Below are positions 36,066 to 47,892 of a DNA stretch of 64,000 nt, piece by piece (position 1 is the stretch's first letter; each line of letters begins with the position of its first letter). The position numbers and the translations under genes are program-made. The stretch covers positions 154,056,501-154,120,500 of the forward strand of contig NC_092338.1 in the NCBI RefSeq assembly GCF_046630445.1. Direction: 5' to 3'. The stretch is from Rutidosis leptorrhynchoides (Eukaryota > Streptophyta > Magnoliopsida > Asterales > Asteraceae). The notes under the pieces were generated by a model. The model made no database searches, was not told the DNA's origin, and worked only from the letters and a program-made list of their open reading frames with translations.

Positions 36066-36325
36066 TATCTCTACTCTCTACTTATATTAAAAGAAAACCA
36101 AAAATGAGTTATCAAAAAATTTAAGAGTTAATCTTAGCCATTCATTAATTAACTAACAATCAATCAATGGGATTTGCTTGAATTTCAGAGGTCTTGGTTC
36201 TCAAAAGGTAGATCAGTTTTATGCATCATATCCTACGTAAAGTGAATTTAAAGCTTCGTACATTTAAGGTGAGTTGTATGGCTTTAATATGAAATATGTT
36301 ATATATATTGATCTAAGTGTATTAC
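36066..36325 (+). mobile_element. Helitron-like 5' terminus
   Basis: TCTCTACTCTCTACTTATAT followed by TAAAAG resembles plant Helitron 5' ends (TC start, CT-rich, then TATATTAAAA). Solo LTR 3 interrupts it at 36331, and no matching 3' end was assigned. Confidence 0.4.
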
Positions 36326-37331
36326 CATATTGTGATAACTCGTCCAAATCCCTTTAGAGGTAGTACATCATTCATCGATTTCACTGCAAGGTATTGACCT
36401 CTATATGATACGTTTTGTAAACATTGCATTATTTTGAAAATGTACACTATCAATTGAATATATATATATCCAAGGTTTTCGACATTCGATGATTTCCACA
36501 TATAAACAATCACCATAAATAATAGTTTTTAATAATACATCCTTTGACATTACAGTTGTGACGACCCAAGAATTTCCGACCAAATTTAAACTTTTATCTT
36601 TATATTATTCCGACACGATAAGCAAAGTTTGTTAAGTTAAATCTCAAGAATTTTAAACTATGTTTATACATTCATTTAACCTCGACCAAGTTCCAATGAT
36701 TCATGAACCATTAAATGAACGTAAATGATTATATATGAATATGTGTATATATTACAACTTGAAAACGTTAGTGCATAAATGAATTGTAGCTATTTAAAAG
36801 TATAAACGTACGTGTTAAAATATTTTCTAAACCGATTAAAAACAAACCTTGAAATATGGTAGTTTTGAAAAACTAAATTTTATATAGATATTCTAATATT
36901 TATAAATTTATATTTCCAAATGAATATATATAAATATTTACAAAGTGACAAAAATATTAACCGTGTCATAAAATGTTTGATTTTAAAAAGATATATTTTA
37001 AGAAACAACGAGACCTTGATTTATAAAAGCAAATGACCAAAACACTCAAATGAATAAAGTTACACTTTGAGTGGGATTATTTTCATTGTTTAAATCTATT
37101 GTTTTTATAAGGGTACGAATCACTAAACGTAAAAGCTAGTTTTCTAAACGTACGAAAGTACGCTCGAAAAACCGAAAGTGATACATGAGTCGAGTGACAA
37201 CGTACGAGTCATTTGAGTAAAAATTACATTTTTACTACGCACGTAAATATAATATAATATTTAATTAATTCTAAAGATTAAATATATTATATATTAAATA
37301 ATATATAAACATATGATACATATGTAAACGT

Positions 37332-37443
37332 TGGGAGTGTCGTCAAGTTTAAAGAATTGATTGTGGCCATGTACATATAGCCATGCGTGGGAGTGTCAGC
37401 AAGTTTAAAGAATTGATTGTGGCCATGTACATATAGCCATGCG
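37332..37443 (+). repeat. 56-bp tandem duplication in 5' LTR of element B
   Basis: TGGGAGTGTC begins at 37332 and 37388. The 3' LTR has a single copy, so the duplication arose after insertion. Confidence 0.9.
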
Positions 37444-37484
37444 ATCGCATGGCTATACCTCTCAAGCCCCATGCGATCGCATGG
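37437..37484 (+). promoter_or_regulatory. Paired CCATGCGATCGCATGG palindromes (5' LTR of B)
   Basis: Two identical perfect 16-bp palindromes at 37437 and 37469, exactly 32 bp apart. The 3' LTR has the pair at 44054 and 44086, the second with one base changed. They lie about 25-30 bp upstream of a TTTAAATA TATA-like box. Confidence 0.65.
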
Positions 37485-38209
37485 AGAGGGTAGGTGGGCA
37501 AGAAACCTCTTTAAATATCGATTTCGTCCGGATTAATTCACATTCAATCTCTCCATCTATATTGTACTCCGTAATATATTTATTTTATTTATATTATTAT
37601 TATTATTAAGATTAATATTATTATTAATCTTATGGTTAGGAGTAATATTATTATTAGTATATACATAAAATACTACGACGAGGTCATGAGTGCATTAATT
37701 TCAAAACGGATTTTATGAGCGGGATGAAGCTAAAGAAATTATGGGTTATAGCTATGGAGGTTATGGGTAATGTTCGGGGGTATGCTCATGAGGTCAAACT
37801 AGTGTTTATCATCTCCGTTGCGTCTACGTACTTTTCTGCAATATTGAATCACAATATTGATACGTGAGCACTCATAACTTAACTTTTATATATTAATAGT
37901 GTATCCCTGACTAGTGCTCGAGTATATATGATTATGCATGCTTGTATGTTTAGTTTCGTAGTTAGATATTTTATGATAAATCGTGAATTTGATACATATG
38001 CGATTGAGATAAGGTATATGATATGCATGTCGTTGGAAAGCTGGCGAAAAACTATAAACTTTTCATTTAGATATCGTATTGTTTTGATGAAAGGATTAAA
38101 AGATATCGTCAATTGAACTATCTATAATTTTAAAGTATTATTGTTAAAATGATTATCGTTATCGTTATCGTCGTTATTATCGTTATTATTATTATTATTT
38201 AATAATCAA

Positions 38210-38251
<42 letters not shown>

Positions 38252-39363
38252 TACTTTAATAAAATCTGATAAATATATATAAAACAATTATATTTAAGTT
38301 ATATAATAAACATATATAATTTTTGGATGTCATTTTGAATCAAGTTGATTTTTGTTGACGTTGTATGATAATCTCGAGCATTAGGATTGTGATACACTAT
38401 GACCAGACCTAATTTGTTAGACATGTATTGACCAATATATGTTCTCTAGGTTGACATCTACGGTTATTTTATATTCCGAGTTTCGGTCACACTCCAGTGA
38501 ATTACTTTATGTGCTGTTAAGGTGAGTTTCATTTGCTCCCTTTTTAATTGCTTTTGCAATATATATTTTTGGGCTGAGAATACATGCATTTTATTTTAAA
38601 CGCAATGGATACAAGTACATACTAAATTCTACACTGAGTTTGAACCGAAAATCTCTTAGCCTTGGTAACTAGTAACTGCCAGTTATAAGAACTGGTGGGC
38701 GCGAGTAGTTGTATATGGATCCATAGGGCTTGATATCCCCGTCCGAGCTTGAGCACTAGCCTTTTAATGGACGTATGCTATTTGAGAAGCGTACACGTTG
38801 GTTTGCGTGTATTATTAAGATGATTATACGAAGGGTATAAATTATATATACGTTAAGTTTAATTACCAGGGTGCTCAATTTCGTAGAATATTTTGATAAA
38901 TGTTTCTGGATAAAACAACTGAAAACTTGTGATTCACCTTTATATACGGATTATGCGCAACATTAAAACTATGAACTCACCAACCTTTGTGTTGACACTT
39001 TTAAGCATGTTTATTCTCAGGTTTCTAGAAGTCTTCCGTTGTTTGCTTATATGTGATACAAGCTATGTGCATGGAGTCATACATGCTTTATTCAAGAAAA
39101 CTTTGCATTCACAAAATCATCACCGTGTATCTTATTTTGACTGCATTGTCAACGAATGTATTATGGTAAACTATTATTTATGGTGATTGTCTATATGTAG
39201 AAATCATCAAACGTTGAAAACCTTAGAAATTGATATTCATTTATTGTGTACCTTTTGAAAAGAATGCAATGTTTACAAAACGTATCTTATAGAGGTCAAA
39301 ACCTCACTATGAAATCAATGAATGATGTATTCATCCAAAGGGATTTGGAAGGATCGTCACAGT

Positions 39364-39375
39364 TGGTATCAGAGC
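39364..39375 (+). other. Primer binding site of element B
   Basis: TGGTATCAGAGC two bases after the 5' LTR, identical to that of element A (initiator tRNA-Met). Confidence 0.9.
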
Positions 39376-39746
39376 TTGAGGTCATAGGGAACCAGAATTT
39401 GCATTAGTGTGTTTAACTGGTAATTGTTAGAATGCATTAGTGAGTCTGGACTATGACCGTATCTGTTTGTACCGAGTTTTGATTATTATTTCTTGTCAGA
39501 AATTACCTGTTATTATCTTAAGCCTAAGACACATTTTACTGCATTGATTACATAGATAGTGTATGGACAAATTTCGTATCTTAAGCATATCTATTACAGT
39601 AAACTCTGTCTTACACTTTTTGAAAATTTCTCCGTAACTTATGGGATTTTGGTATTATATATACATATGTAAATTATGTATCGGAGAATACCAAACTAAA
39701 TCCTATAGTCTATCTCATATCAAAATCAATTCCCTGATTATACAAG

Positions 39747-40283
39747 ATGGATCACGTATCTAGTTCAAATTCCTTAAACTCCGATAGCTATTCCGATATG
39801 GATATTCACCCGAACTCCGAAGACAGTGTAACCAGAATGGATCAACCAATTAGCCATCATCTATTCTGGATGAATTGGGGATGGGTTCGTAGTCTACTTA
39901 ATCATTAGAGACAAGAAGAAGGCGATCCCTTCCATCCACTACATTGCCCTCTTGGCGAAGAACCTGAAGCACTTACAGGCGAACCTGTTCGTAATACCAT
40001 TTTCTCTCTCATTTCTAGAGTATCTCATCATGATTATATATTATCTCACATTCTAGATCTTATTCATCCGCTCGTCCGAACCGACAATCATCCCGGTGTA
40101 ATAGAAGAAGTCAACGAGCTTCGCGCTCGGGTAGTGGCTTTTGAGAATATGGTGCAAAGGTTACAAGCACCAGCAGCAGCACCGGCAGCAACAGTACCAC
40201 CATTAACAACACCAACAGTACCATCACCACCACCAACAACAACATCCACATCCCACACTTCAACATCACAATTTGTACCTTGA
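39747..40283 (+). pseudogene. Conserved retrotransposon ORF of unknown function, broken copy
   Basis: Homologous throughout to the intact 186-codon ORF of element C at 55751-56311 and starting at the equivalent ATG. Two in-frame stops break it: TAG at 39906-39908 where C has TGG (Trp), and TGA at 40281-40283 where C has CGA (Arg). Shared features are DQPISHHLFWMNWGWV, the DLIHPLVR region, a coiled-coil-like heptad stretch and an Ala/Pro/Thr-rich tail. I do not recognise the family, and no gag or pol motif is present. Confidence 0.8.
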
Positions 40284-40323
40284 GCATCAACGTCATACTC
40301 ACCATAGATACCAAGGAGTACCA

Positions 40324-40596
40324 ACAACAATAATCGATGAAGTATTGATTCATAACTTCATTGGAGAAATATTCTGCGTCGATTATGCAATATCTAAAGT
40401 CTTAGAAATTATCTATTCCATCCATAACCGTAAATCAGATGAGTGGACCGAAACGATAGAAGGAAGAGTAGAAACCCTGACCGGAATGGTGCACGATTTA
40501 CAAGCTAGACTTGTTTTACCAGCAGCATCAACAGTACCGTTAGTATCACCAACACCGGAAAAACCTGTAGCACTACAAGTTCCGCCAATTCCGTAA
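40324..40596 (+). other. Extra coding-like segment in element B with a second coiled-coil motif
   Basis: About 290 bp absent from element C. It is bounded by direct repeats GATGAAGTATTGATTCAT and ATGAAGTATTAAATCAT. Its open frame reads EIIYSIHNRKSDEW, then a heptad-like RVETLTGMVHDLQARL and a Pro-rich end, the same order as DLIHPLV, the helix and the Ala/Pro tail of the main ORF. It looks like an old duplication of that C-terminal half, kept in B and deleted in C by recombination between the repeats. Confidence 0.5.
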
Positions 40597-40751
40597 TCAC
40601 CAACATCATCACAAATTAACAACGCGTATATTGTATCAACGAGATATGAAGTATTAAATCATTTCCCCTGAAGAAATTATATGTATATTTAATATATATG
40701 AATTTTGAAATCAAAATAAATTTTTTCGTACTAAGCTATTACGTGTGAATC

Positions 40752-40773
40752 TTAACTGGTAGGTACTACTCGG
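40752..40773 (+). other. Internal PPT-like motif 1 in element B
   Basis: TTAACTGGTAGGTACTACTCGG, the diverged internal copy of the PPT tail, directly after the ORF module. The same copy is in element C at 56447-56468. Confidence 0.55.
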
Positions 40774-41250
40774 TTAGTTCATATTACTAATATGCAATGA
40801 TGTACATCCTTCATTAACGACATAACCATCGTTAATTACAATCTCTGTTTCAAATTCAATGAATTCCTTTTCATAATAAACTAAGTGTATTATTTAAATA
40901 CACGTTTGATTTTACACTTTCATTTTCGATGTACTCGAAACTTTCTAGAAAACATCATTCGTACCTTGCGAAGTTAGCAAGAGTTCCATAAGCACCAACA
41001 TGATTCACTAAGGAAATATCAATAAAACTGAATAACGAAGTATTGATTACATTAGTGAAATACTCCGCGAAGATTATTAAATCTTTAATGTTTTAGAGAT
41101 TATTCATTTCTGATTCAGCTGAAAATCAAATGAGCTTAATATGATATTAACTCATTAAATCTGTATTACATCTGAAGAAAATATACATACTTATATTTTC
41201 ATAAAGACTGTAATAAAATTCTCGGGTACAAAATATTACTTGTGAAACTT

Positions 41251-41271
41251 TTAACGGGTAGGTAATACCCG
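41251..41271 (+). other. Internal PPT-like motif 2 in element B
   Basis: TTAACGGGTAGGTAATACCCG, an almost perfect hairpin copy of the PPT tail. The equivalent in element C is at 56946-56966. Confidence 0.6.
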
Positions 41272-41655
41272 AAAGATATATGAATTCACAATTAATATAT
41301 TACATTATTCAATTTTGATTCAGCAAATCGTCAACTATACTCACTACTTTCACAACGATATACATTCTTTCCTAGAAATCAAAACAACCATTCGCATTCA
41401 AATTTGATTACATATTCTGATTTTGAAAAATCAGAATCCAAGCCAAGATTTAATAGAAAACATCACTCTTAGATTCTTACATCTTTCAAAGCTATACTTT
41501 GACTTCAAAACTGTGCTAGAACATCACTTCTATTCATAAACCCAGAAAAAATATTTGTATCATTCAAAATTCTAGAACATCATATGTATCTTGACAATTA
41601 CAATCTTCATGCAAACCCTTCAAACTTTTGAAAACACCTCGGATTGATAACCGAC

Positions 41656-41919
41656 GATTCAATTATGATAACTTTGAATACTGATGAAGCAGCAAAAACT
41701 GTAAACGACCTTAACAGTCAAAAGTTTGATGATAAAGAATAGTATGGTGGTAAAGCTGAGAAAAAGAGAAGGTTTGGAACTGGAAAACGGATTGAGCAGA
41801 CCATGAAGGAGGCTGTGGACAAATCACAAAGACTAAACCTGCCTTCAAAGAATCCAAATGATTCAGTATTTGCTGAAGTCATTAACGAATACCTTGCTCC
41901 TAACTCTAAACCTTTATGA
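41656..41919 (+). pseudogene. Poly(A)-binding protein gene fragment (RRM2-RRM3 linker)
   Basis: The frame from 41680 reads TDEAAKTVNDLNSQKFDDKE, stop, YGGKAEKKRR, then IEQTMKEAVDKSQRLNL, matching cytoplasmic poly(A)-binding proteins from the end of RRM2 through the linker to the start of RRM3 (ALNGKKFDDKEWYVGKAQKK, YEQSMKEAADKYQGLNLY; from memory). The stop replaces the Trp of EWY (TGG to TAG), and a one-base shift near 41677 separates an upstream NFE. The fragment has no intron, consistent with capture from mRNA, though genomic origin is possible. Related modules occur in element D. Confidence 0.8.
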
Positions 41920-42622
41920 ACAAATCTTCTTCATCATCCTTCGATATTAGAAATTCTAAGATATTATCATATCTTTCATTATAAATATCTTCGATATTTC
42001 TAAAGATATCTTCATAACTATTATTATTCGAAATTATTTATCTCTTCGCGCTATCTGTGTTACATCATAAAAGAAACTATTTTAGTTTCTAAAATCTGAA
42101 AAATTCGAAAAATGGATGTTTTGAAGTACTGTTGGGAATTGAAGCATGAGTTAGTATAATATAATGACACTTGATCAACATGATTATATTACAGTAAGTC
42201 ATGCTGAGTTTCTAATGGAACGTGATAAAGGTTCACAGATCATACCCTCATCATGAACCATGTTACATAACTCTTTCATTATATTTAACCTCTAAACATA
42301 TCAAGAAAATATTTTCTTGATGATTTGGTCTTTTCCGAATATTCTGGTAATTTGACAAATCAAAATCGTGCCATTATCATTTCCTTCCTAGAACATTAAC
42401 AATGTTCATTCCGAAATTTATATATGCGAATTCTGGACCATTACAAGATATGCCTAATCGCAAGAGGAAGAAACGAAGGGACAAAGCTCTGAAATAGAAA
42501 TTAGAGTATAAATCGCAGCAAATAGGAGGGAGTATTAACTGTGGATGACAATGATTATAGAAGACAGAAGTAGGGACATTGAAATATAAGGGGAGATATA
42601 AAACCCGATAACAACGCATAAA

Positions 42623-42796
42623 TTACAAACCGTGAATATCAATGTTTATCGCAACATAAAGACACGGGAGAATTAAAAGCACTATAACCCCGAGAGCAAA
42701 GTAGAAGTAATCAGATTCCTCTGGTGGAAGTTGGAAAAGGAGAATGATTGTTGCGATAGTAAGGATAAGGACAAGGATCAGAACTGGATTAAGCAT
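42623..42796 (-). CDS. Antisense ORF for a small membrane protein (element B copy)
   Basis: A 57-codon ATG-to-TAA frame antisense to the element. It starts MLNPVLILVLILTIATIILL, a hydrophobic helix (about residues 4-22), then a short polar loop FQLPPEES, a second hydrophobic helix (about 31-51) and a short tail NIDIHGL. Element D has the same ORF at 61565-61738: 10 nucleotide differences in 174, four synonymous, six mostly conservative replacements, no indel, while flanks on both sides have indels. A TATAAATTAA sequence lies 64 bp upstream (42861-42870) and is shared with D. No known family is recognised. A tail-anchored or hairpin-type small membrane protein is possible. Confidence 0.65.
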   Translation of the reverse strand: MLNPVLILVLILTIATIILLFQLPPEESDYFYFALGVIVLLILPCLYVAINIDIHGL

Positions 42797-43191
42797 TTTC
42801 ACAATCTTTTGAATTTGAGAATTAAGTATAGGAATGGTAAAAGTGACAAACCGGAAGAAGTTAATTTATAGTGAAATATTTGATAGAGAAATCAAGGCAG
42901 ATCTCCGCATTTAATTAGAGAGATCCTAATTTCCTTATTCGCCGAAGAATCAAATCTTTTAGATTTAGAAGATTTTCTTTAAATCCCTTGAATTCCGGAA
43001 TTCAACCAAGACAACGTCAAAAAGTAAGACGAAACTTTATTTCTCATTTCATCCCTTTTGTGATAGCTTCACTTATACTTTTCAAATAATCAAATCATTT
43101 TACCCATATTACTCAATGGTGATAAAATTCTATTTACCAACTCATATGCGTCATAATAACATTCTCATTGATAGCCATGACGACCTCTATT

Positions 43192-43228
43192 AAATTTTGA
43201 GGACGAAATTTCTTTAATGGGTAGGTAC
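43192..43228 (+). other. Polypurine tract region of element B
   Basis: TTTTGAGGACGAAATTTCTT followed by TAATGGGTAGGTAC abuts the 3' LTR, as in elements A and D. Confidence 0.8.
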
Positions 43229-44813
43229 TGTGACGACCCGGGAATTTTCGACCAAATTTAAACTTTTATCTTTATATTATTCCGACACGATAAGTAAACT
43301 TTGTTAAGTTAAATCTCAAGAATTTTAAACTATGTTTATACATTCATTTAACCTCAACCAAGTTCCAATAATTCATGAACCATTAAATGAACGTAAATAA
43401 TTATATATGAATATGTGTATATATTACAACTTGAAAACATAAGTGCATAAATGAATTGTAGCTATTTAAAAGTATAAATGTACGTGTTAAAATATTTTCT
43501 AAACCGATTTAAAACAAACCTTGAAATATGGTAGTTTTGAAAAACTAAATTTTATATAGATATTCTAATATATATAAATTTATATTTCCAAATGAATATA
43601 TATAAATATTTACAAAGTGACAAAAATATTAACCGTGTCATAAAACGTTTGATTTTAAAATGATATATTTTAAGAAACAACGAGACCTTGATTTATAAAA
43701 GCAAATGACCAAAACACTCAAATGAATAAAGTTACACTTTGAGTGGGATTATTTTCATTGTTTAAATCTATTGTTTTTATAAGGGTACGAGTCACTAAAC
43801 GTAAAAGGCTAGTTTTCTAAATGTACGAAAGTGCGCTCGAAAAATCGAAAGTGATACATGAGTCGAGTGACAACGTACGAGTCATTTGAGTAAAAATTAC
43901 TTTTTTACTACGCACGTAAATATAATATAATATTTAATTAATTCTAAAGATTAAATATATTATATATTAAATAATATATAAACATATGATACATATGTAA
44001 ACGTTGGGAGTGTCGGCAAGTTTAAAGAATTGATTGTGGCCATGTACATATAGCCATGCGATCGCATGGCTATACCTCTCAAGCCCTATGCGATCGCATG
44101 GAGAGGGTAGGTGGGCAAGAAACCTCTTTAAATATCGATTTCGTCCGGATTAATTCACATTCAATCTCTCTATCTATATTGTACTCCGTAATATATTTAT
44201 TTTATTTATATTATTATTATTATTATTAAGATTAATATTATTATTAATCTTATGGTTAGGAGTAATATTATTATTAGTATATACATAAAATACTACGACG
44301 AGGTCATGAGTGCATTAATTTCAAAACGGATTTTATGAGCGGGATGAAGCCAAAGAAATTATGGGTTATAGCTATGGAGGTTATGGGTAATGTTCGGGGG
44401 TATGCTCATGAGGTCAAACTAGTGTTTATCATCTCCATTACGTCTACGTACTTTCCTGCAATATTGAATTACAATATTGATACGTGAGCACTCATAACTT
44501 AAATTTTATATATTAATAGTGTATCCCTGACTAGTGCTCGAGTATATATGATTATGCATGCTTGTATGTTTAGTTTCGTAGTTAGATATTTTATGATAAA
44601 TCATGAATTTGATACATATGCGATTGAGATAAGGTATATGATATGCATGTTGTTGGAAAGCTGGCGAAAAACTATAAACTTTTCATTTAGATATCGTATT
44701 GTTTTGATGAACGGATTAAAAGATATCACCAATTGAACTATCTATAATTTTAAAGTATTATTGTTAAAATGATTATCATTATCGTTATTGTTATCGTTAT
44801 CGTTGTTATTATC

Positions 44814-44875
<62 letters not shown>

Positions 44876-45982
44876 TTTAATAAAATCTGATAAATATATA
44901 TAAAACAATTATATTTAAGTTATATAATAAACATATATAAATTTTGGATGTCATTTTAAATCAAGTTGATTTTTATTGACGTTGTATGATAATCTCGAGC
45001 ATTAGGATTGTGATACACTATGACCAGACCTAATTTGTTAGACATGTATTGACCAATATATGTTCTCTAGGTTGAGATCTACGGTTATTTTACATTCCGA
45101 GTTTCGGTCACATTCCGGTGAATTACTTTATGTGCTGTTAAGGTGAGTTTCATTTGCTCCCTTTTTAATTGCTTTTGCAATATATATTTTTGGGCTGAGA
45201 ATACATGCACTTTATTTTAAACGCAATGGATACAAGTACATACTAAATTCTACACTGAGTTTGAACCAAAAATCTCTTAGCTTTGGTAACTAGTAACTGC
45301 CAGTTATAAGAACTGGTGGGCGCGAGTAATTGTATATGGATCCATAGGGCTTGATATCCCCGTCCGAGCTAGAGCACTAGCCTTTTAACGGACGTATGCT
45401 ATTTGAGAAGTGTACACATTGGTTTGCGTGTATTATTAAGATGATTATACAAAGGGTATAAATTATATATACGTTAAGTTTAGTTACTAGGATGCCCAAT
45501 TTCGTAGAATATTTTGATAAACGTTTCTGGATGAAACAACTGAAAACTTGTGATTCACCTTTATATACAGATTATGCGCAACATTAAAACTATGAACTCA
45601 CCAACCTTTGTGTTGACACTTTTAAGCATGTTTATTCTCAGGTTTCTAGAAGTCTTTCGCGGTTTTCTTATATGTGATACAAGCTATGTGCATGGAGTCA
45701 TACATGCTTTATTCAAGAAAACTTTGCATTCACAAAATCATCACCGTGTATCTTATTTTGACTGCATTGTTAACGAATGTATTATGGTAAACTATTATTT
45801 ATGGTGATTGTCTATATGTAGAAATCATCAAACGTTGAAAACCTTAGAAATTGATATTCATTTATTGTGTACCTTTTGAAAAGAATGTAATGTTTACAAA
45901 ACATATCATATAGAGGTCAAAACCTCACTATGAAATTAATGAATGATGTATTCATCCAAAGGGATTTGGAAGGATCGTTACA
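43229..45982 (+). repeat. 3' LTR of element B
   Basis: 2754 bp, TGTGACGACCCGGG to GGATCGTTACA. It has the palindrome pair at 44054-44101, an ATT run near 44811-44874 and the inverted-repeat modules at 45195-45208 and 45626-45641. It lacks the 56-bp duplication of the 5' LTR. Confidence 0.95.
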
Positions 45983-47182
45983 ACAGTCAAAATAAGATAC
46001 ATGGTGATGATTTTGTGAATGCAAAGTTTTCTCGAATAAAGCATGTATGACTCCATGCACATAGCTTGTACAATGTATAAGCAAACAGCGGAAGACTTCT
46101 AGGAACCTGAGAATAAACATGCTAAAAGTGTCAACACTAAGGTTGGTGAGTTCATAGTTTTAATATTGCGCATAATCTGTATATAAAGGTAGACCACAAG
46201 AATTCAGTTGTTTCATCCAAAACGTTTATCAAAATATTCTACGAAATTGAGCACTCTGGTAACTAAACTTAACGTATATATAATAAGTACACCTGTTTTA
46301 ATATACATGCAACCAACATGTATAATACACGCAAACCAACGTGTACTAAACTCAAATAGTATACATCCGCTTTATCCTTCAGGCTAGGGTCTCTATACCT
46401 GGAACGGACAGGGATGTCAAGCCCTATGGATACATATACAACTACTCGCGCCCACCAGTTCTTATAACTGGCAGTTACTAGTTACCAAAGCTAAGGGATT
46501 TTCGGTTTAAACTCAGTATAGAATTAAGTAAGTACTTGTGTCCATTGCGTATAAAATAAAGTGCATGTATTCTCAGCCCAAAAATATTAAAAGTATTTAA
46601 AAGGGGATCTATAAACTCACTGTTCAATATTGAGATTCAATATTGTAGGTGAATTGCGTAGACATAATGATAGTAGACGACTGAACGGTTGTCTTGGATT
46701 CACGAACAATACCCAATATTTTCTTAGTTAAAACCAACTTGAAACCCGAATTGAAAATCACCCGAACATAACCTCGTCGTAGTATTTTATGTATATTTTT
46801 ATTTTTTGTAACATAAAAATAATAATAATATTAAGAAATATTATAATAATATTACTACGAAGTATATGTATATGAATATGTTTATGTTTGTGAGGCAGAG
46901 CAACAATAATATGGAGTAATGTAAGTGTTCGCAGATCGATAGGTAAATATATATAGATATAATAATAATAATTTAAATAATATAATATAATATTATCATA
47001 AATGATAAACATGTTAAAACAGTGAATCAGCCTCAATTTTTGGTATTTTATGCCGACGAATTACGCGAAACACGTAAAGATTACAAATTCCGTGCCTTGC
47101 ATGAGTACCGTAAATCGAATTAATTAATTTTTAAAATTTTAAAAAGTCGTATTTCTTAAATACTTTAGGGGTATGTTATGTA

Positions 47183-47454
47183 CTCCCTCCGTCCCATATT
47201 AATTGTCCTTAGATAAAAATCACACAGTTTAAGAAAAAGTGACTGTCACATGTACCTTTTCTGTACTTTTTCTTTACTTTATAGTTTTACCCTCAATCAA
47301 TTAATTAGGAACCCTTTTACTTTTGTAATTTAATTAATTGATTAGGGACAATATGGTAAACTTCATTAAATTTACTTTCCATATTTGGTAATGGACAATT
47401 AATTTAGAACATCCCAAAATGAAATAGTGGATGATTAATGTGGGACGGAGGGAG
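47183..47454. mobile_element. Stowaway MITE (Tc1/mariner)
   Basis: Inverted ends CTCCCTCCGTCCCA and TGGGACGGAGGGAG, TA duplications at 47181-47182 and 47455-47456, 272 bp, no coding sequence. This is the classic plant Stowaway terminus. It inserted into solo LTR 3. Confidence 0.96.
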
Positions 47455-47811
47455 TAACTTATAATTAATAATTTTTATCATGTCGTTTTCATGTGAATAG
47501 TAAATTAATTAATTTTATTTCATTTACTATTCATATGAATAGTTAATGAATTAATTTCAATTCAACTATTTAAGTTACATTATTGTACGTTGTGCTTTAC
47601 AGCTTGTACATCTTTGATTTAATTGCGTTTCTTCTTATAAATTAAAAAAATTACATCATAAAAATTAAACGATTATATTCTAAAACTTAAGATTTATATA
47701 ATTCATTTATACACCAACGCTTATTTTTAATTTTTCATAAGTTCGAATTAACTTATTCAAATATCGATCGAACCAATAAACGAATGCTACTATCGTTTAC
47801 TAAATAATTGA

Positions 47812-47812
<1 letters not shown>

Positions 47813-47887
<75 letters not shown>
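47813..47887. repeat. (TA)n microsatellite
   Basis: About 73 bp of TA repeats inside solo LTR 3. Confidence 0.97.

Positions 47888-47892
<5 letters not shown>

Larger units (their letters stand above)
36557..39361 (+). repeat. 5' LTR of element B
   Basis: 2805 bp, TGTGACGACCC to GGATCGTCACA. It contains the palindrome pair at 37437-37484, an ATT run near 38210-38250 and the inverted-repeat modules at 38574-38587 and 39005-39020. Confidence 0.95.
36557..45982 (+). mobile_element. Element B: complete non-autonomous LTR retrotransposon
   Basis: A 9426-bp element with LTRs 36557-39361 and 43229-45982, flanked by perfect ACAGT duplications (36552-36556 and 45983-45987). PBS and PPT match element A, but the 3.9-kb interior has no gag-pol. 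Instead it holds a broken ORF of unknown function (39747-40283), a second coiled-coil-like segment, two PPT-like motifs, a poly(A)-binding-protein gene fragment and an antisense membrane-protein ORF. It must rely on an autonomous partner. The LTRs differ by many substitutions plus a 56-bp duplication, so it is clearly older than element A. Confidence 0.94.

Noticed and set aside
38929..39186. 85-residue frame repeated in several LTRs (also 20925-21182, 45550-45807, shorter at 54928-55143)
   Set aside because: It opens at GTG rather than ATG in the LTRs, is broken in other LTRs, and its conservation is explained by the shared LTR RNA modules. Not called as an LTR-encoded gene.
42377..42619. 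80-residue frame downstream of the antisense ORF in element B
   Set aside because: Element D keeps only the first dozen residues and scattered later pieces, with indels between; no evidence of protein-level conservation.
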